NCBI GenBank assembly: GCA_934717675.1
Contig: CAKUYZ010000016.1
Location: 1-28,920, forward strand
Direction of reading: 5' to 3'
Origin: an uncultured Bacteroidales bacterium
Lineage (GTDB): Bacteria > Bacteroidota > Bacteroidia > Bacteroidales > Marinilabiliaceae
Length of the DNA: 28,920 nucleotides
Shown: positions 7,837 through 15,327 of the stretch, piece after piece
Position numbering within the stretch: position 1 is the stretch's first letter
How the letters are laid out: each line of letters starts with the position of its first letter
The notes under the pieces: model-generated
Database searches by the model: none
Told to the model about the DNA's origin: nothing
What the model saw: only the letters and a program-made list of their open reading frames with translations
Translations under genes and position numbers: made by a program

Positions 7837-7878
7837 CCGCCCCCGTCGGGCCGCCTCCGCGCGGTCTGGCGGGGGCGG
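7837..7878. repeat. GC-rich inverted repeat in intergenic region
   Basis: CCGCCCCCG at 7837-7845 is perfectly complementary to CGGGGGCGG at 7870-7878, with a GC-rich 24-nt interior that can itself fold. No T run follows, so it is not a classical intrinsic terminator. It lies in the 162-nt gap (7809-7970) between the DUF2023 gene and the HAD phosphatase gene and could stabilise mRNA or attenuate transcription. No gene is seen in this gap. Confidence 0.4.
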
Positions 7879-7970
7879 TCGGCTTGCGGCTCTGGCTGGC
7901 GTGATATGTGCCGCGCCGGGAGCCTCGCAAAAAGGAGAAAAAGAGTTATCTTCGCTGACAAACAGACACG

Positions 7971-8489
7971 ATGGAGAAGAATTTTAAGGAGCTGCTGCCA
8001 GGCATCAGGGCTTTCGCGTTCGATGTGGACGGAGTCCTTTCCACGCAGCTTGTGCCCATGTCGGCTGATGGTGTGCCCATGCGCACTGCCAACATCAAAG
8101 ACGGCTACGCCCTCCAGTTGGCGGTGAAGCTTGGTTTCAAGATCGCCATCATCACGGGCGGCGACAGTCAGGCCGTGCGCCGACGCTACGAGGGGCTGGG
8201 CATCACAGACATATATATGGGCCAGTCTACCAAGATGGGCGCCTATCAAGATTGGAAGTCCAAAAACGGACTGTCAGACAGCGAGATAATGTATATGGGC
8301 GATGACATTCCGGACTTGCCGCTGCTCAAGGTGGTGGGGGCTGCGGTGTGCCCCATCGACGCTTGCACCGATGTTAAGCAAGTGTGCCGATACATATCGC
8401 CCTTCAAGGGCGGCGAGTGCTGCGTGCGCGACGTTGTGGAGCAGGTGCTGCGCTCACAAGGTCTGTGGGGCAACGACCACTCATGGTAG
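7971..8489 (+). CDS. kdsC: KdsC-like HAD phosphatase (Kdo-8-phosphate phosphatase)
   Basis: A 172-residue HAD hydrolase of the KdsC group, which releases phosphate from 3-deoxy-D-manno-octulosonate 8-phosphate to give Kdo for the LPS inner core. Motif I is FDVDGVLST with nucleophile D18 and acid/base D20. IKDGYALQLAVKLGFKIAIITGG holds the family segment and the motif II residue, and MGDDIPDLPLL is motif IV. It has no cap domain and the compact length expected of KdsC tetramers. The next gene, a UbiA homologue, starts 25 nt downstream. Related HAD-III phosphatases of nonulosonate pathways cannot be excluded. Confidence 0.88.
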   Translation: MEKNFKELLPGIRAFAFDVDGVLSTQLVPMSADGVPMRTANIKDGYALQLAVKLGFKIAIITGGDSQAVRRRYEGLGITDIYMGQSTKMGAYQDWKSKNGLSDSEIMYMGDDIPDLPLLKVVGAAVCPIDACTDVKQVCRYISPFKGGECCVRDVVEQVLRSQGLWGNDHSW

Positions 8490-8514
8490 GCGCAGTAAAC
8501 GAGAGGCGAAGAAG

Positions 8515-9441
8515 ATGAGCATTGGCAGCGCGGCTCGGCTGGTCAGGCTTCCCAACCTGTTGGCCATCATTGCGTTTCAAACGCTTTTGCAATATGGGCT
8601 TATCGTGCCGCGCCTGGAGGCCATGGGCGCGGAAGGGTGGTTGTGCGGCCCTCTTTTCGCCATGCTTGTCGCGGCCACGGTGCTCATTGCCGCGGGTGGC
8701 AACGCCATAAATGACTATTTTGACATCGCCGCCGACCGTGTCAACCGCCCCGGCCGCGTCGTGGTGGGTGGCGCGGTGGACCGCCGTTCCGCGCTGCTTG
8801 TCCATGTGCTGCTGTCCCTCGTTGGGGTCTTTGCCGGCATATATGTCTCTTTTGTCTTGCGGCGCGCGGCTTTTATGCTCCTCTTTGTGAGCGTCCCCGT
8901 GCTGCTGTGGTTCTATTCCACCCATTTCAAGCGTCAGATTCTGGTTGGCAACATCCTCGTGGCGTTGCTCGTGGCCCTGACGGGCTATATCGTTGTCTCG
9001 GCGGACTATGCCGCGTTAGACCGTCAGCCTGGCGGCCCGGACACGGGCTGTGGCGCACTCTCCACATTGTGGTATGAGGTGTGCGCCTATTGCATTTTCG
9101 CTTTTTTGAGCAATCTGGGCCGCGAGGTCATAAAAGATATGGAGGATGCCGATGGCGACAGGTCGTCGGGCTGCCACACCCTGGCCGTGGAGCTTGGCTG
9201 CCCCTATGCGAAGGCCGTGGCTCTGCTCATTGAGTTCTTCATGTGCGCCATGCTCGTTGTGGCTGTGGCTCATCTTGGCCCTTGCTGGTTGTCGGCCTAT
9301 GTGGCTCTCGCTCTCATCGCTCCTAGCGCGGCCTTGTGCGTCATGGTGTGGAGGGCGGGTTCGCCCGCGGCTTTCCATGCGGCGTCGGTCGTGAGCAAGC
9401 TCATCATGATGGCCGGGGTGGCGTCAATATTGTTACTTTGA
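8515..9441 (+). CDS. UbiA family prenyltransferase
   Basis: A 308-residue integral membrane protein that attaches a prenyl chain to an acceptor. The first aspartate-rich motif is NDYFDIAADR (N66, D67, D70, D74), and the second is EVIKDMEDADGD (204-215, with D208, D211, D215). The remainder is about eight hydrophobic helices. The frame is open back to 8302 but that stretch is antisense-like and overlaps kdsC. The ATG at 8515 follows a purine-rich sequence and gives the normal N-terminus (RLPNLLAIIAFQT). Bacteroidota members are often labelled geranylgeranylglycerol-phosphate geranylgeranyltransferase. The real acceptor here is unknown; menaquinone-type or lipid acceptors are both possible. Confidence 0.9.
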   Translation: MSIGSAARLVRLPNLLAIIAFQTLLQYGLIVPRLEAMGAEGWLCGPLFAMLVAATVLIAAGGNAINDYFDIAADRVNRPGRVVVGGAVDRRSALLVHVLLSLVGVFAGIYVSFVLRRAAFMLLFVSVPVLLWFYSTHFKRQILVGNILVALLVALTGYIVVSADYAALDRQPGGPDTGCGALSTLWYEVCAYCIFAFLSNLGREVIKDMEDADGDRSSGCHTLAVELGCPYAKAVALLIEFFMCAMLVVAVAHLGPCWLSAYVALALIAPSAALCVMVWRAGSPAAFHAASVVSKLIMMAGVASILLL

Positions 9442-9459
9442 ACCAAAACTTTTGCACCA

Positions 9460-10206
9460 ATGTCAATCAACTCTCTCTTCTCGCATCGTAGCATCCGCAA
9501 GTATGAGGCTCGCCCCATAGCCCAAGATGTAATAGACAGAATTGTCGAGGCCGCCATCCGCGGCTCCAACACGGGCAATATGCAGCTATACAGCATCATA
9601 CTGACACAAGATCCCGCCATCAAGGCCAAGCTCGCCCCGGCGCATTTCAACCAGCCTATGGTCATGTCCGCGCCGCTCGTGGCCACGGTGTGCGCCGACG
9701 TCAACAGGATGAACAAATGGTGCGCCGCTCGCCACGCCGACGCGGGGTTCGACAATGTGGAGACCCTCCTCACGGCAACCATCGATGCCACCATAGCTGC
9801 CCAGTGCATGGCCTTGGCGGCAGAGGAGGCCGGGCTGGGTGTCTGCTTCCTTGGCACCACGACGTATAACCCCGAAGTCATAATAGAGGCCTTGGGGCTG
9901 CCGCTGGGCGTGATGCCCGTCACCACCGTCACCATAGGCTACCCGGCCGAAGAACCCGGCCTCACGGAGCGCCTGCCAGCCGAGGCCGTGGCGCACAGCG
10001 AGACGTATCATGACTTCTCCGAGGCCGACATTGAGAGGCTATACGCCGAGAAGGAGGCTCTGCCTGCCAACCGCAAGTTTGTTGAGGAGAACGCCAAGGA
10101 CAACCTGGCGCAGGTTTTCGCCGAGGTGCGATACCCGCGGGCCAACAGTGAGGCTTTTAGCCAAAAGTTGATGGACGTGGTCCGTAAGCAAGGATTTCTG
10201 AAATAG
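9460..10206 (+). CDS. NfsA-like nitroreductase family oxidoreductase
   Basis: A 248-residue FMN-dependent oxidoreductase. HRSIRKYEARPI near residues 9-20 holds the basic residues that bind FMN phosphate, and AAIRGSNTGNMQ (about 32-43) is the second flavin contact. AAEEAGLGVCFLGTTTYNP and the following VTIGYPAEE are typical of the NfsA/FRP branch. The C-terminal helix region of about 60 residues (DFSEADIERLY onward) fits this subgroup. The physiological substrate is unknown; nitro compounds and quinones are usual test substrates. It follows ubiA by 18 nt and precedes the glycosyltransferase gene by 5 nt, so it is co-transcribed. Confidence 0.92.
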   Translation: MSINSLFSHRSIRKYEARPIAQDVIDRIVEAAIRGSNTGNMQLYSIILTQDPAIKAKLAPAHFNQPMVMSAPLVATVCADVNRMNKWCAARHADAGFDNVETLLTATIDATIAAQCMALAAEEAGLGVCFLGTTTYNPEVIIEALGLPLGVMPVTTVTIGYPAEEPGLTERLPAEAVAHSETYHDFSEADIERLYAEKEALPANRKFVEENAKDNLAQVFAEVRYPRANSEAFSQKLMDVVRKQGFLK

Positions 10207-10211
10207 ACGTT

Positions 10212-11582
10212 ATGGAAGAAGTGGAGATTATAGCCCCCTGCGCCATCAATGCCGAGGGTGTCAAGGTGACTGTCCGCCCCGACATTTTCAGTGTCAAGGG
10301 CATGGCCGACGCCTTGCGTCAAGCCGAGTCTGACGTCGTGGCCCTCTCGCCTTGCGTCAGGCCTTTTAGCGCGTTGGCTGGGAGCGTGAGCTTTATGGTG
10401 GACTGCCTTGAGGGGCAGGAGGCCGTCATGGTGTATGCCGACTATGTGATTGATGACGGAGGCGCCAAGGAGCTGCGCCGGCTCAACGACACCGAGACCC
10501 ATGTGGTGCGCGACTCTTTTGACTTTGGCCCGCTCCTCGTTATGCGCCGGGCCGATGCCCTCAAGGCTCTCGCCGACGCTAGTGAGGAGTGGGTCAGCTC
10601 GGCTTTCTACGCCCTTACGCTCGGTTTGCAGAGGCTCGGCCTGTTTTACCACACTGGCGTGCCGGTCGGTTTCATCTCCAGCGCCGACGGCAGCGGCGGC
10701 GAGAGGCAGTTTGACTATGTCGACCCGCGCAACGCCGCGGTGCAGAAAGAGTTGGAGCAAGTGTGCACGGCCCATCTGCGCTCCATTGGGGCCTATGTGG
10801 GGGCTGATGGCAGGGTTGAGTGTAAGTCTCACTCCACTTTCCAAAGGCGCGCGTCGGTGGTCATCCCCGTGCGCAACAGGGCCAAGACGGTGGCCGACGC
10901 CATACGCTCCGCGCTCGGCCAGCGAACCTCGTTCGACTTCAACGTCATTGTGGTCGATAACCATAGTGACGACGGCACGTCAGACGTGGTGGCGGCCTTG
11001 GCGCGAGAGACCGAGCAGGTGGTGCACATCAGGCCGAAGGAGACGGACTTGGGCATCGGCGGGTGCTGGAACGCCGCCGTGCGGTCCGCCGAGTGTGGCA
11101 AATATGCCGTGCAGCTGGATAGTGACGACCTCTATGCGTCAGACAACGCCTTGCAGGCCATTGTGGACAAGTTCGCCGAGCGGCCATATGCTTTGGTCGT
11201 GGGGGCCTACAGGTTGGTGGACTTCAACCTTGAGGAGATCCCGCCAGGCGTGATTGACCACCGCGAGTGGACCGACGCCAATGGGGCTAACAACATATTG
11301 CGCGTCAACGGAATGGGCGCGCCTCGCGCTTTCGCCACAGACTGGCTTCGCAAGCACCCGTTCCCCAACGTGAGCTATGGCGAGGACTACGCCGCCGTGC
11401 TTGCCGCCACAAGACGATATTTGGTGGGGCGCGTCTTCTGTGTGCTATATCTCTGCCGCCGGTGGGGCGGCAACTCCGACGCCGGCCTAACGCCAATGGC
11501 GCAAGCCGCCCACGACGCTTATAAAGACAAGCTGCGCTCCGATGAGATTGAGGCGCGCATAGCCTTGAACAAGAAGAAGTAA
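10212..11582 (+). CDS. Two-part protein with C-terminal GT2 (GT-A) glycosyltransferase
   Basis: A 456-residue protein. The C-terminal half from about residue 212 is a family 2 glycosyltransferase: ASVVIPVRNRAKTV at its start, VVDNHSDDGTSD for nucleotide binding, and QLDSDDLY with D303, D305 and D306 as the metal-binding DxD. The N-terminal 200 residues look like a second, degraded GT-A-like fold (VVALSPCVRPFSAL, VMVYADYVID, SFDFGPLLVMRRADAL) without an obvious DxD. There is no membrane span, so it is probably cytoplasmic. It is 8 nt from the DUF4922 gene and in one operon with SpoIID. This three-gene order recurs in Bacteroidota as I recall it. The acceptor is unknown. Confidence 0.85.
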   Translation: MEEVEIIAPCAINAEGVKVTVRPDIFSVKGMADALRQAESDVVALSPCVRPFSALAGSVSFMVDCLEGQEAVMVYADYVIDDGGAKELRRLNDTETHVVRDSFDFGPLLVMRRADALKALADASEEWVSSAFYALTLGLQRLGLFYHTGVPVGFISSADGSGGERQFDYVDPRNAAVQKELEQVCTAHLRSIGAYVGADGRVECKSHSTFQRRASVVIPVRNRAKTVADAIRSALGQRTSFDFNVIVVDNHSDDGTSDVVAALARETEQVVHIRPKETDLGIGGCWNAAVRSAECGKYAVQLDSDDLYASDNALQAIVDKFAERPYALVVGAYRLVDFNLEEIPPGVIDHREWTDANGANNILRVNGMGAPRAFATDWLRKHPFPNVSYGEDYAAVLAATRRYLVGRVFCVLYLCRRWGGNSDAGLTPMAQAAHDAYKDKLRSDEIEARIALNKKK

Positions 11583-11590
11583 GGTGGCCT

Positions 11591-12484
11591 ATGGACGTTC
11601 AGCCCCTGTTTGACGACCTGCTTCTCTGGCCCATGGCCAGGCGGAACTATGAGGCTCTCCAAGACGTGGCCATGCGCCAGTTGGAGGATGGCATCACGCT
11701 CATGTTCAATCCCGCCCGTGTGCGCTCCACGGCCGCGGCGGTAGACGTGGAGTCGGTCAGGCGCCGCCCGTGCTTCCTCTGCCGCGCCAATAGGCCTCCA
11801 GAGCAGCGTGCCTTGCCTTGGCGAGACTATGACGTCTTGGTCAACCCGTTTCCCATTTTCCGTCACCACCTCACCATAGTATCCACAGCCCACACGCCAC
11901 AGACGCCGCAAGGACGCATGGCCGACCTTTTCGCCTTGGCTCTGGAGTTGCCGTCATACACGGTCTTTTTCAATGGGGCGCAGTGCGGGGCCTCGGCGCC
12001 CGACCATGCGCACTTTCAGGCCGCGGCCGACCTTCTCGCCCGTCCGCCGTTTGTCAGTGCCGTGTTGAGAGACGGAGGCGAGCAGCTGGAGGAGGTTGAT
12101 GGCGGGCGCGCCATAATATCCGAGGGGACTGGCCGATTGGCCTACCGCATCGAGGCCACGAGGCCCGAGGCCGCCGAGCTGCTCTTCGAGAGGCTTTTTG
12201 TGTTGCGCAGCCTGAGGGCCGATATGGTCAACGTGTTGGCGCGGGCGCGACCTGACGCGCGGGCGGTGGATATGGTGGTCGTCCCGCGCCGTCTCTTCCG
12301 CCCGTGGCAGTTTTTTGCCGATGGCGAAGAGAAGATCTTGGTGAGCCCCGCGGCTGTGGAGGTGGCCGGGTTCTTCGTCTTGCCAAGGCGCGAAGATTTT
12401 GACAAGATGACGGCGGCCGACGCCGAAGACATCCTTAGGCAGGTGTGCTACGCGTCAGACTCCGAATTGCGTCGGGAAAGCTGA
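11591..12484 (+). CDS. DUF4922 protein, HIT/GalT-like nucleotidyltransferase or phosphorylase
   Basis: A 297-residue soluble protein assigned from memory to DUF4922. Its sequence carries hallmarks of the histidine-triad superfamily. NPFPIFRHHLTIV (N85 to H93) resembles the substrate strand of GalT and Ap4A phosphorylase. GASAPDHAHFQAA holds H139, H141 and Q143 in an HxHxQ arrangement, where H141 would be the nucleotidylated histidine. CFLC (C61, C64) could bind zinc. The distance between these motifs resembles GDP-hexose or Ap4A phosphorylases. It lies between a GT2 gene and a SpoIID gene, so making or recycling a nucleotide sugar for the neighbour is a reasonable guess. The chemistry is inference. 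Confidence 0.78.
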   Translation: MDVQPLFDDLLLWPMARRNYEALQDVAMRQLEDGITLMFNPARVRSTAAAVDVESVRRRPCFLCRANRPPEQRALPWRDYDVLVNPFPIFRHHLTIVSTAHTPQTPQGRMADLFALALELPSYTVFFNGAQCGASAPDHAHFQAAADLLARPPFVSAVLRDGGEQLEEVDGGRAIISEGTGRLAYRIEATRPEAAELLFERLFVLRSLRADMVNVLARARPDARAVDMVVVPRRLFRPWQFFADGEEKILVSPAAVEVAGFFVLPRREDFDKMTAADAEDILRQVCYASDSELRRES

Positions 12485-12509
12485 AGATTATGAAATAAGT
12501 TGCAGAAAT

Positions 12510-13811
12510 ATGGCACAGATGGCAGAAGAGCCGAGAGTGAGCGTCGGCATTGTCCGCTCCCCGCGTGTCGTCATTGATCTGAGAGGGGTCTATGTTCGCC
12601 GCGGTGCCGGGCAGCTCACCGGCCGGCTGGTGGTTGAGGAGCATGACGGCCACGCTATGGTGAGTGACGAGGTGGCGGACGATTGGCTCTTGGAGCCGGC
12701 CGATGATGGTTGCAGATTTGACATCCACGATGTGGAGATTGGCATAGGCTTCCATTGGGACAGGCGCGAGAGGCAGACTTTCGGCGGGGCGTTGCGCTTC
12801 GCCATTGAGGGTGACGAGGTGTGGGCCGTCAACGTGATTGGCGTGGAGGCATACCTCACGTCCGTCATATCGTCCGAGATGAGCGCCACGTCTGACCTCG
12901 AGCTCCTCAAGGCTCACGCCATCACCTCGCGCAGTTGGCTCATGGCCCAGGTGTGGGGCAAGGGCAAGTTTCGGGGGGAGCAGAAATATGTCTTGCCATC
13001 GGAGGTGCTCACGTGGCGAGACAGGGAAGATCACAAACTCTTTGACGTGTGCGCTGACGACCATTGCCAACGCTACCAGGGCCTCACCCGCGTCAGCAAC
13101 GCCCGCGTGGCCAAGGCCGTGGAGGCCACCCGTGGGCTGCTGCTCACCTATGAGGGTGAGGTCTGCGACGCGCGTTTCTCAAAGTGCTGTGGCGGCATGA
13201 CAGAACGTTTTGAGACCTGTTGGGCGGAAGACGAGCACCCGTATCTCCGTTCTTTCGCCGATGCCATAATGCCGCCGCGCGGGTTGCCACAAGACCTCAC
13301 GGCGGAGGCCAACGCCCGCCAGTGGATAGAGGCGCGGCCCGATGTCTTCTGCAACACGGCCGATGAGGCCACGCTCCGCCAAGTGCTCAATGACTATGAC
13401 CAGAAGACGACTGACTTTTTCCGCTGGTCCGTCACTGCCACGGGCGAGGAGCTTGGTCGGCTTATGCTCAGCAAGGGAGGCCACAACATTGGGGTCGTCA
13501 CGGCATTGGAGCCTTTGCGCCGCGGGCCGTCGGGCCGCATCATGAGGCTGCGCGTGGTGGGGCGGAGAGGCCAAGTGGTCATTGGCAAAGAGCTGGAGAT
13601 CAGGCGGCTCCTCAGTCCAACGCACCTATACAGCTCGGCGTTCACCGTCAGCGTGTCAGATGGGGTGTTCACTCTTCGCGGGGCGGGGTGGGGGCATGGC
13701 GTGGGCTTGTGCCAGATTGGCGCGGCGGTTATGGCCAGCAAAGGCTTTAGCCACCGGAGCATCCTTTACCACTATTTTCGCCGCGCCCTCATAGAGAAGT
13801 ATTGGGCGTGA
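12510..13811 (+). CDS. SpoIID/LytB domain protein (lytic transglycosylase family)
   Basis: A 433-residue SpoIID/LytB protein, a family that cleaves peptidoglycan glycan strands denuded of peptides. VNVIGVEAYLTSVISSEM leads into SATSDLELLKAHAITSRSW. E123 aligns with the catalytic glutamate of SpoIID, and the conserved downstream elements SKCCGGMTE and GWGHGVGLCQIGA are present. No signal peptide or lipobox is visible at either ATG (12510 or 12519), which is odd for a wall enzyme. A missing or unconventional export route, or a cytosolic muropeptide role, must be considered. It follows the DUF4922 gene by 25 nt and is the last gene before an 81-nt gap. Confidence 0.88.
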   Translation: MAQMAEEPRVSVGIVRSPRVVIDLRGVYVRRGAGQLTGRLVVEEHDGHAMVSDEVADDWLLEPADDGCRFDIHDVEIGIGFHWDRRERQTFGGALRFAIEGDEVWAVNVIGVEAYLTSVISSEMSATSDLELLKAHAITSRSWLMAQVWGKGKFRGEQKYVLPSEVLTWRDREDHKLFDVCADDHCQRYQGLTRVSNARVAKAVEATRGLLLTYEGEVCDARFSKCCGGMTERFETCWAEDEHPYLRSFADAIMPPRGLPQDLTAEANARQWIEARPDVFCNTADEATLRQVLNDYDQKTTDFFRWSVTATGEELGRLMLSKGGHNIGVVTALEPLRRGPSGRIMRLRVVGRRGQVVIGKELEIRRLLSPTHLYSSAFTVSVSDGVFTLRGAGWGHGVGLCQIGAAVMASKGFSHRSILYHYFRRALIEKYWA

Positions 13812-13858
13812 CGATCTAAAAGATGACCTGCGGCCACCGTAATCTCGATTTGTTTGTT

Positions 13859-13866
13859 TAAATTTG
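13859..13866 (+). promoter_or_regulatory. Possible -7 box for the DUF4369 lipoprotein gene
   Basis: TAAATTTG matches the TAnnTTTG consensus 26 nt before the ATG at 13893. No clear TTG lies 19-21 nt upstream, so the promoter is only half supported. Confidence 0.4.
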
Positions 13867-13892
13867 TTTCGATTGTATCGTAAGGCTAAAAT

Positions 13893-14468
13893 ATGATGTT
13901 AGGGTACAGAATATCGTTGCTCGCCGCTCTGGCGTTGGCAATGCTGACCGCTTGCCAGCAAGACAAATCATACGTTGTGGAGGGTTCCATTTACGGAGGC
14001 CGCAATTTTGAGGATCAGACCATATACTTGGTGCCATTCTCCGGCTCCACGGCCGGCAAAGTTGACTCCGCCACCATCCATGACGGCCGCTTCCGTTTTG
14101 ACGGCTCCGCGCCCAAGAGCGACATCTGCATCTTGCGGATGCGCCCCATGATGAGGCTCTTCATCGAAGAGCTGATCATTGTCAGGGAGCCTGGCCGCGT
14201 CAGGGTCAAGCTGAGCGACGTCAGCTCGGCGGCAGGCACGCCGCTCAACGATTCGCTGCAAAGCTGGAGAGACTACAAACGAGGCCTTGACGAGCAGATG
14301 ACGGAGCTGAAAAGGAAAATGCGCAAGGCTCCCCCAGCCGAGCAGCGGGAGCTCAGCGCGGCGCAAGACTCGCTAAAACGACTCTTCGACATCCGCAACA
14401 GGGCCTCTGTGGCGGCCAATGACAACAATGCCTTTGGCGAATTTTTGGAAAGTTGGATTGTAAGGTGA
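13893..14468 (+). CDS. DUF4369 domain lipoprotein
   Basis: A 191-residue exported lipoprotein. The signal peptide is ISLLAALALAMLTAC with the lipobox LTAC, so C21 should be lipidated. The mature part YVVEGSIYGGRNFEDQTIYLVPF, with GRFRFDGSAP later, is the beta-sandwich pattern of DUF4369, which often precedes thioredoxin domains in Bacteroidota. The thioredoxin part is absent here and is replaced by a charged helical tail (about 125-165). I start at the first ATG (13893); the second, at codon 2, is equally possible. It is a single gene with its own probable promoter and a terminator. The function is unknown; it may be periplasmic or outer-membrane anchored. Confidence 0.82.
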   Translation: MMLGYRISLLAALALAMLTACQQDKSYVVEGSIYGGRNFEDQTIYLVPFSGSTAGKVDSATIHDGRFRFDGSAPKSDICILRMRPMMRLFIEELIIVREPGRVRVKLSDVSSAAGTPLNDSLQSWRDYKRGLDEQMTELKRKMRKAPPAEQRELSAAQDSLKRLFDIRNRASVAANDNNAFGEFLESWIVR

Positions 14469-14512
14469 AACCTGCACGTTGCGTACCAGGATAAAAAAAC
14501 CGCAAGACGGGG

Positions 14513-14540
14513 AGCCGCCTCTTCAAGGGCGGCTTTTTTT
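14513..14540 (+). terminator. Intrinsic terminator after lipoprotein gene
   Basis: AGCCGCC (14513-14519) pairs with GGCGGCT (14528-14534) over an 8-nt loop and is followed directly by a run of T. It separates the lipoprotein gene from tdk. The following 14541-14664 holds no gene; TAACTTCG at 14589-14596 is a weak candidate -7 box for tdk. Confidence 0.85.
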
Positions 14541-14664
14541 GTGCCCCTTGTCAGCTAGCGCGAGTGCCGTGGTCTGAATATGTTTTCATAACTTCGCAAT
14601 CCGTCTGGCCCTCCTCTCTGGCGGGTCGGCGGAAGACTAACAACACACATCTCTAGACATTCGG

Positions 14665-15294
14665 ATGTTTGACGAACTACAAGATTTGTCCCTCAACCAT
14701 ACTGGCTGGATCGAGGTCATAACCGGCTCCATGTTCTCAGGCAAGACGGAGGAGCTTATGAGGCGAATGAGGCGGGCCGTCATAGCCAAAAAGGTGGTGA
14801 AGATCTTCAAGCCGCTCATTGACACCCGCTATGCCACAGACAGTGTGGTCTCTCACGATGCCAATCAGATCCATTGTGTGCAGGTGGCCTCGGCGCGTCA
14901 GATCCTCAACGAGGTCGGCGTGGCCGACGTGGTGGGGGTTGACGAGGCCCAATTTTTCGGCCCAGAGCTGCCCGACGTATGCCGCGAGCTGGCCGAGGGC
15001 GGAGTGAGGGTCGTGGTGGCAGGTCTGGACATGGACTTCCAAGGAAAGCCCTTCGGAGCGATGCCGCAGCTCATGGCCACCGCCGAGTTCGTCACCAAGG
15101 TTCACGCCGTGTGCGCCTGTTGCGGCGCGCAGGCGCACTTCTCGCATAGGATAACGGACAGCAGGCAGCTCTACGTCATTGGCGAAAAGGACGTGTATGA
15201 GCCGTTGTGCAGGGCGTGCTATATGAAAAAAATGGCGGCGGACCAAAGCGGGCGGCACATTGACCAGCGTCGCCTGGCTTGCGCCGCAAAATGA
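14665..15294 (+). CDS. tdk: Thymidine kinase (TK1 type)
   Basis: A 209-residue type II thymidine kinase, which phosphorylates thymidine to dTMP in pyrimidine salvage. The Walker A loop is GSMFSGKT (21-28), and DEAQFF (93-98) supplies the catalytic base E94. The zinc site is formed by C150/C153 (VCACCG) and C182/C185 (LCRACY) around the lasso loop. The length is typical. It is the first gene of a tdk, murF-alr, rlmH run with 33-nt and 9-nt gaps. Confidence 0.97.
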   Translation: MFDELQDLSLNHTGWIEVITGSMFSGKTEELMRRMRRAVIAKKVVKIFKPLIDTRYATDSVVSHDANQIHCVQVASARQILNEVGVADVVGVDEAQFFGPELPDVCRELAEGGVRVVVAGLDMDFQGKPFGAMPQLMATAEFVTKVHAVCACCGAQAHFSHRITDSRQLYVIGEKDVYEPLCRACYMKKMAADQSGRHIDQRRLACAAK

Positions 15295-15327
15295 CACATA
15301 CTCACGAACATAAAGCTGGATTGTGAT

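Noticed and set aside
7809..7970. A small gene or riboswitch in the gap before kdsC
   Set aside because: Only a GC-rich inverted repeat is visible; no credible start with coding character and no known riboswitch pattern.
8302..8514. Upstream extension of the UbiA frame
   Set aside because: It overlaps kdsC and encodes Arg/Cys-rich sequence unlike the family; the ATG at 8515 gives the normal N-terminus.
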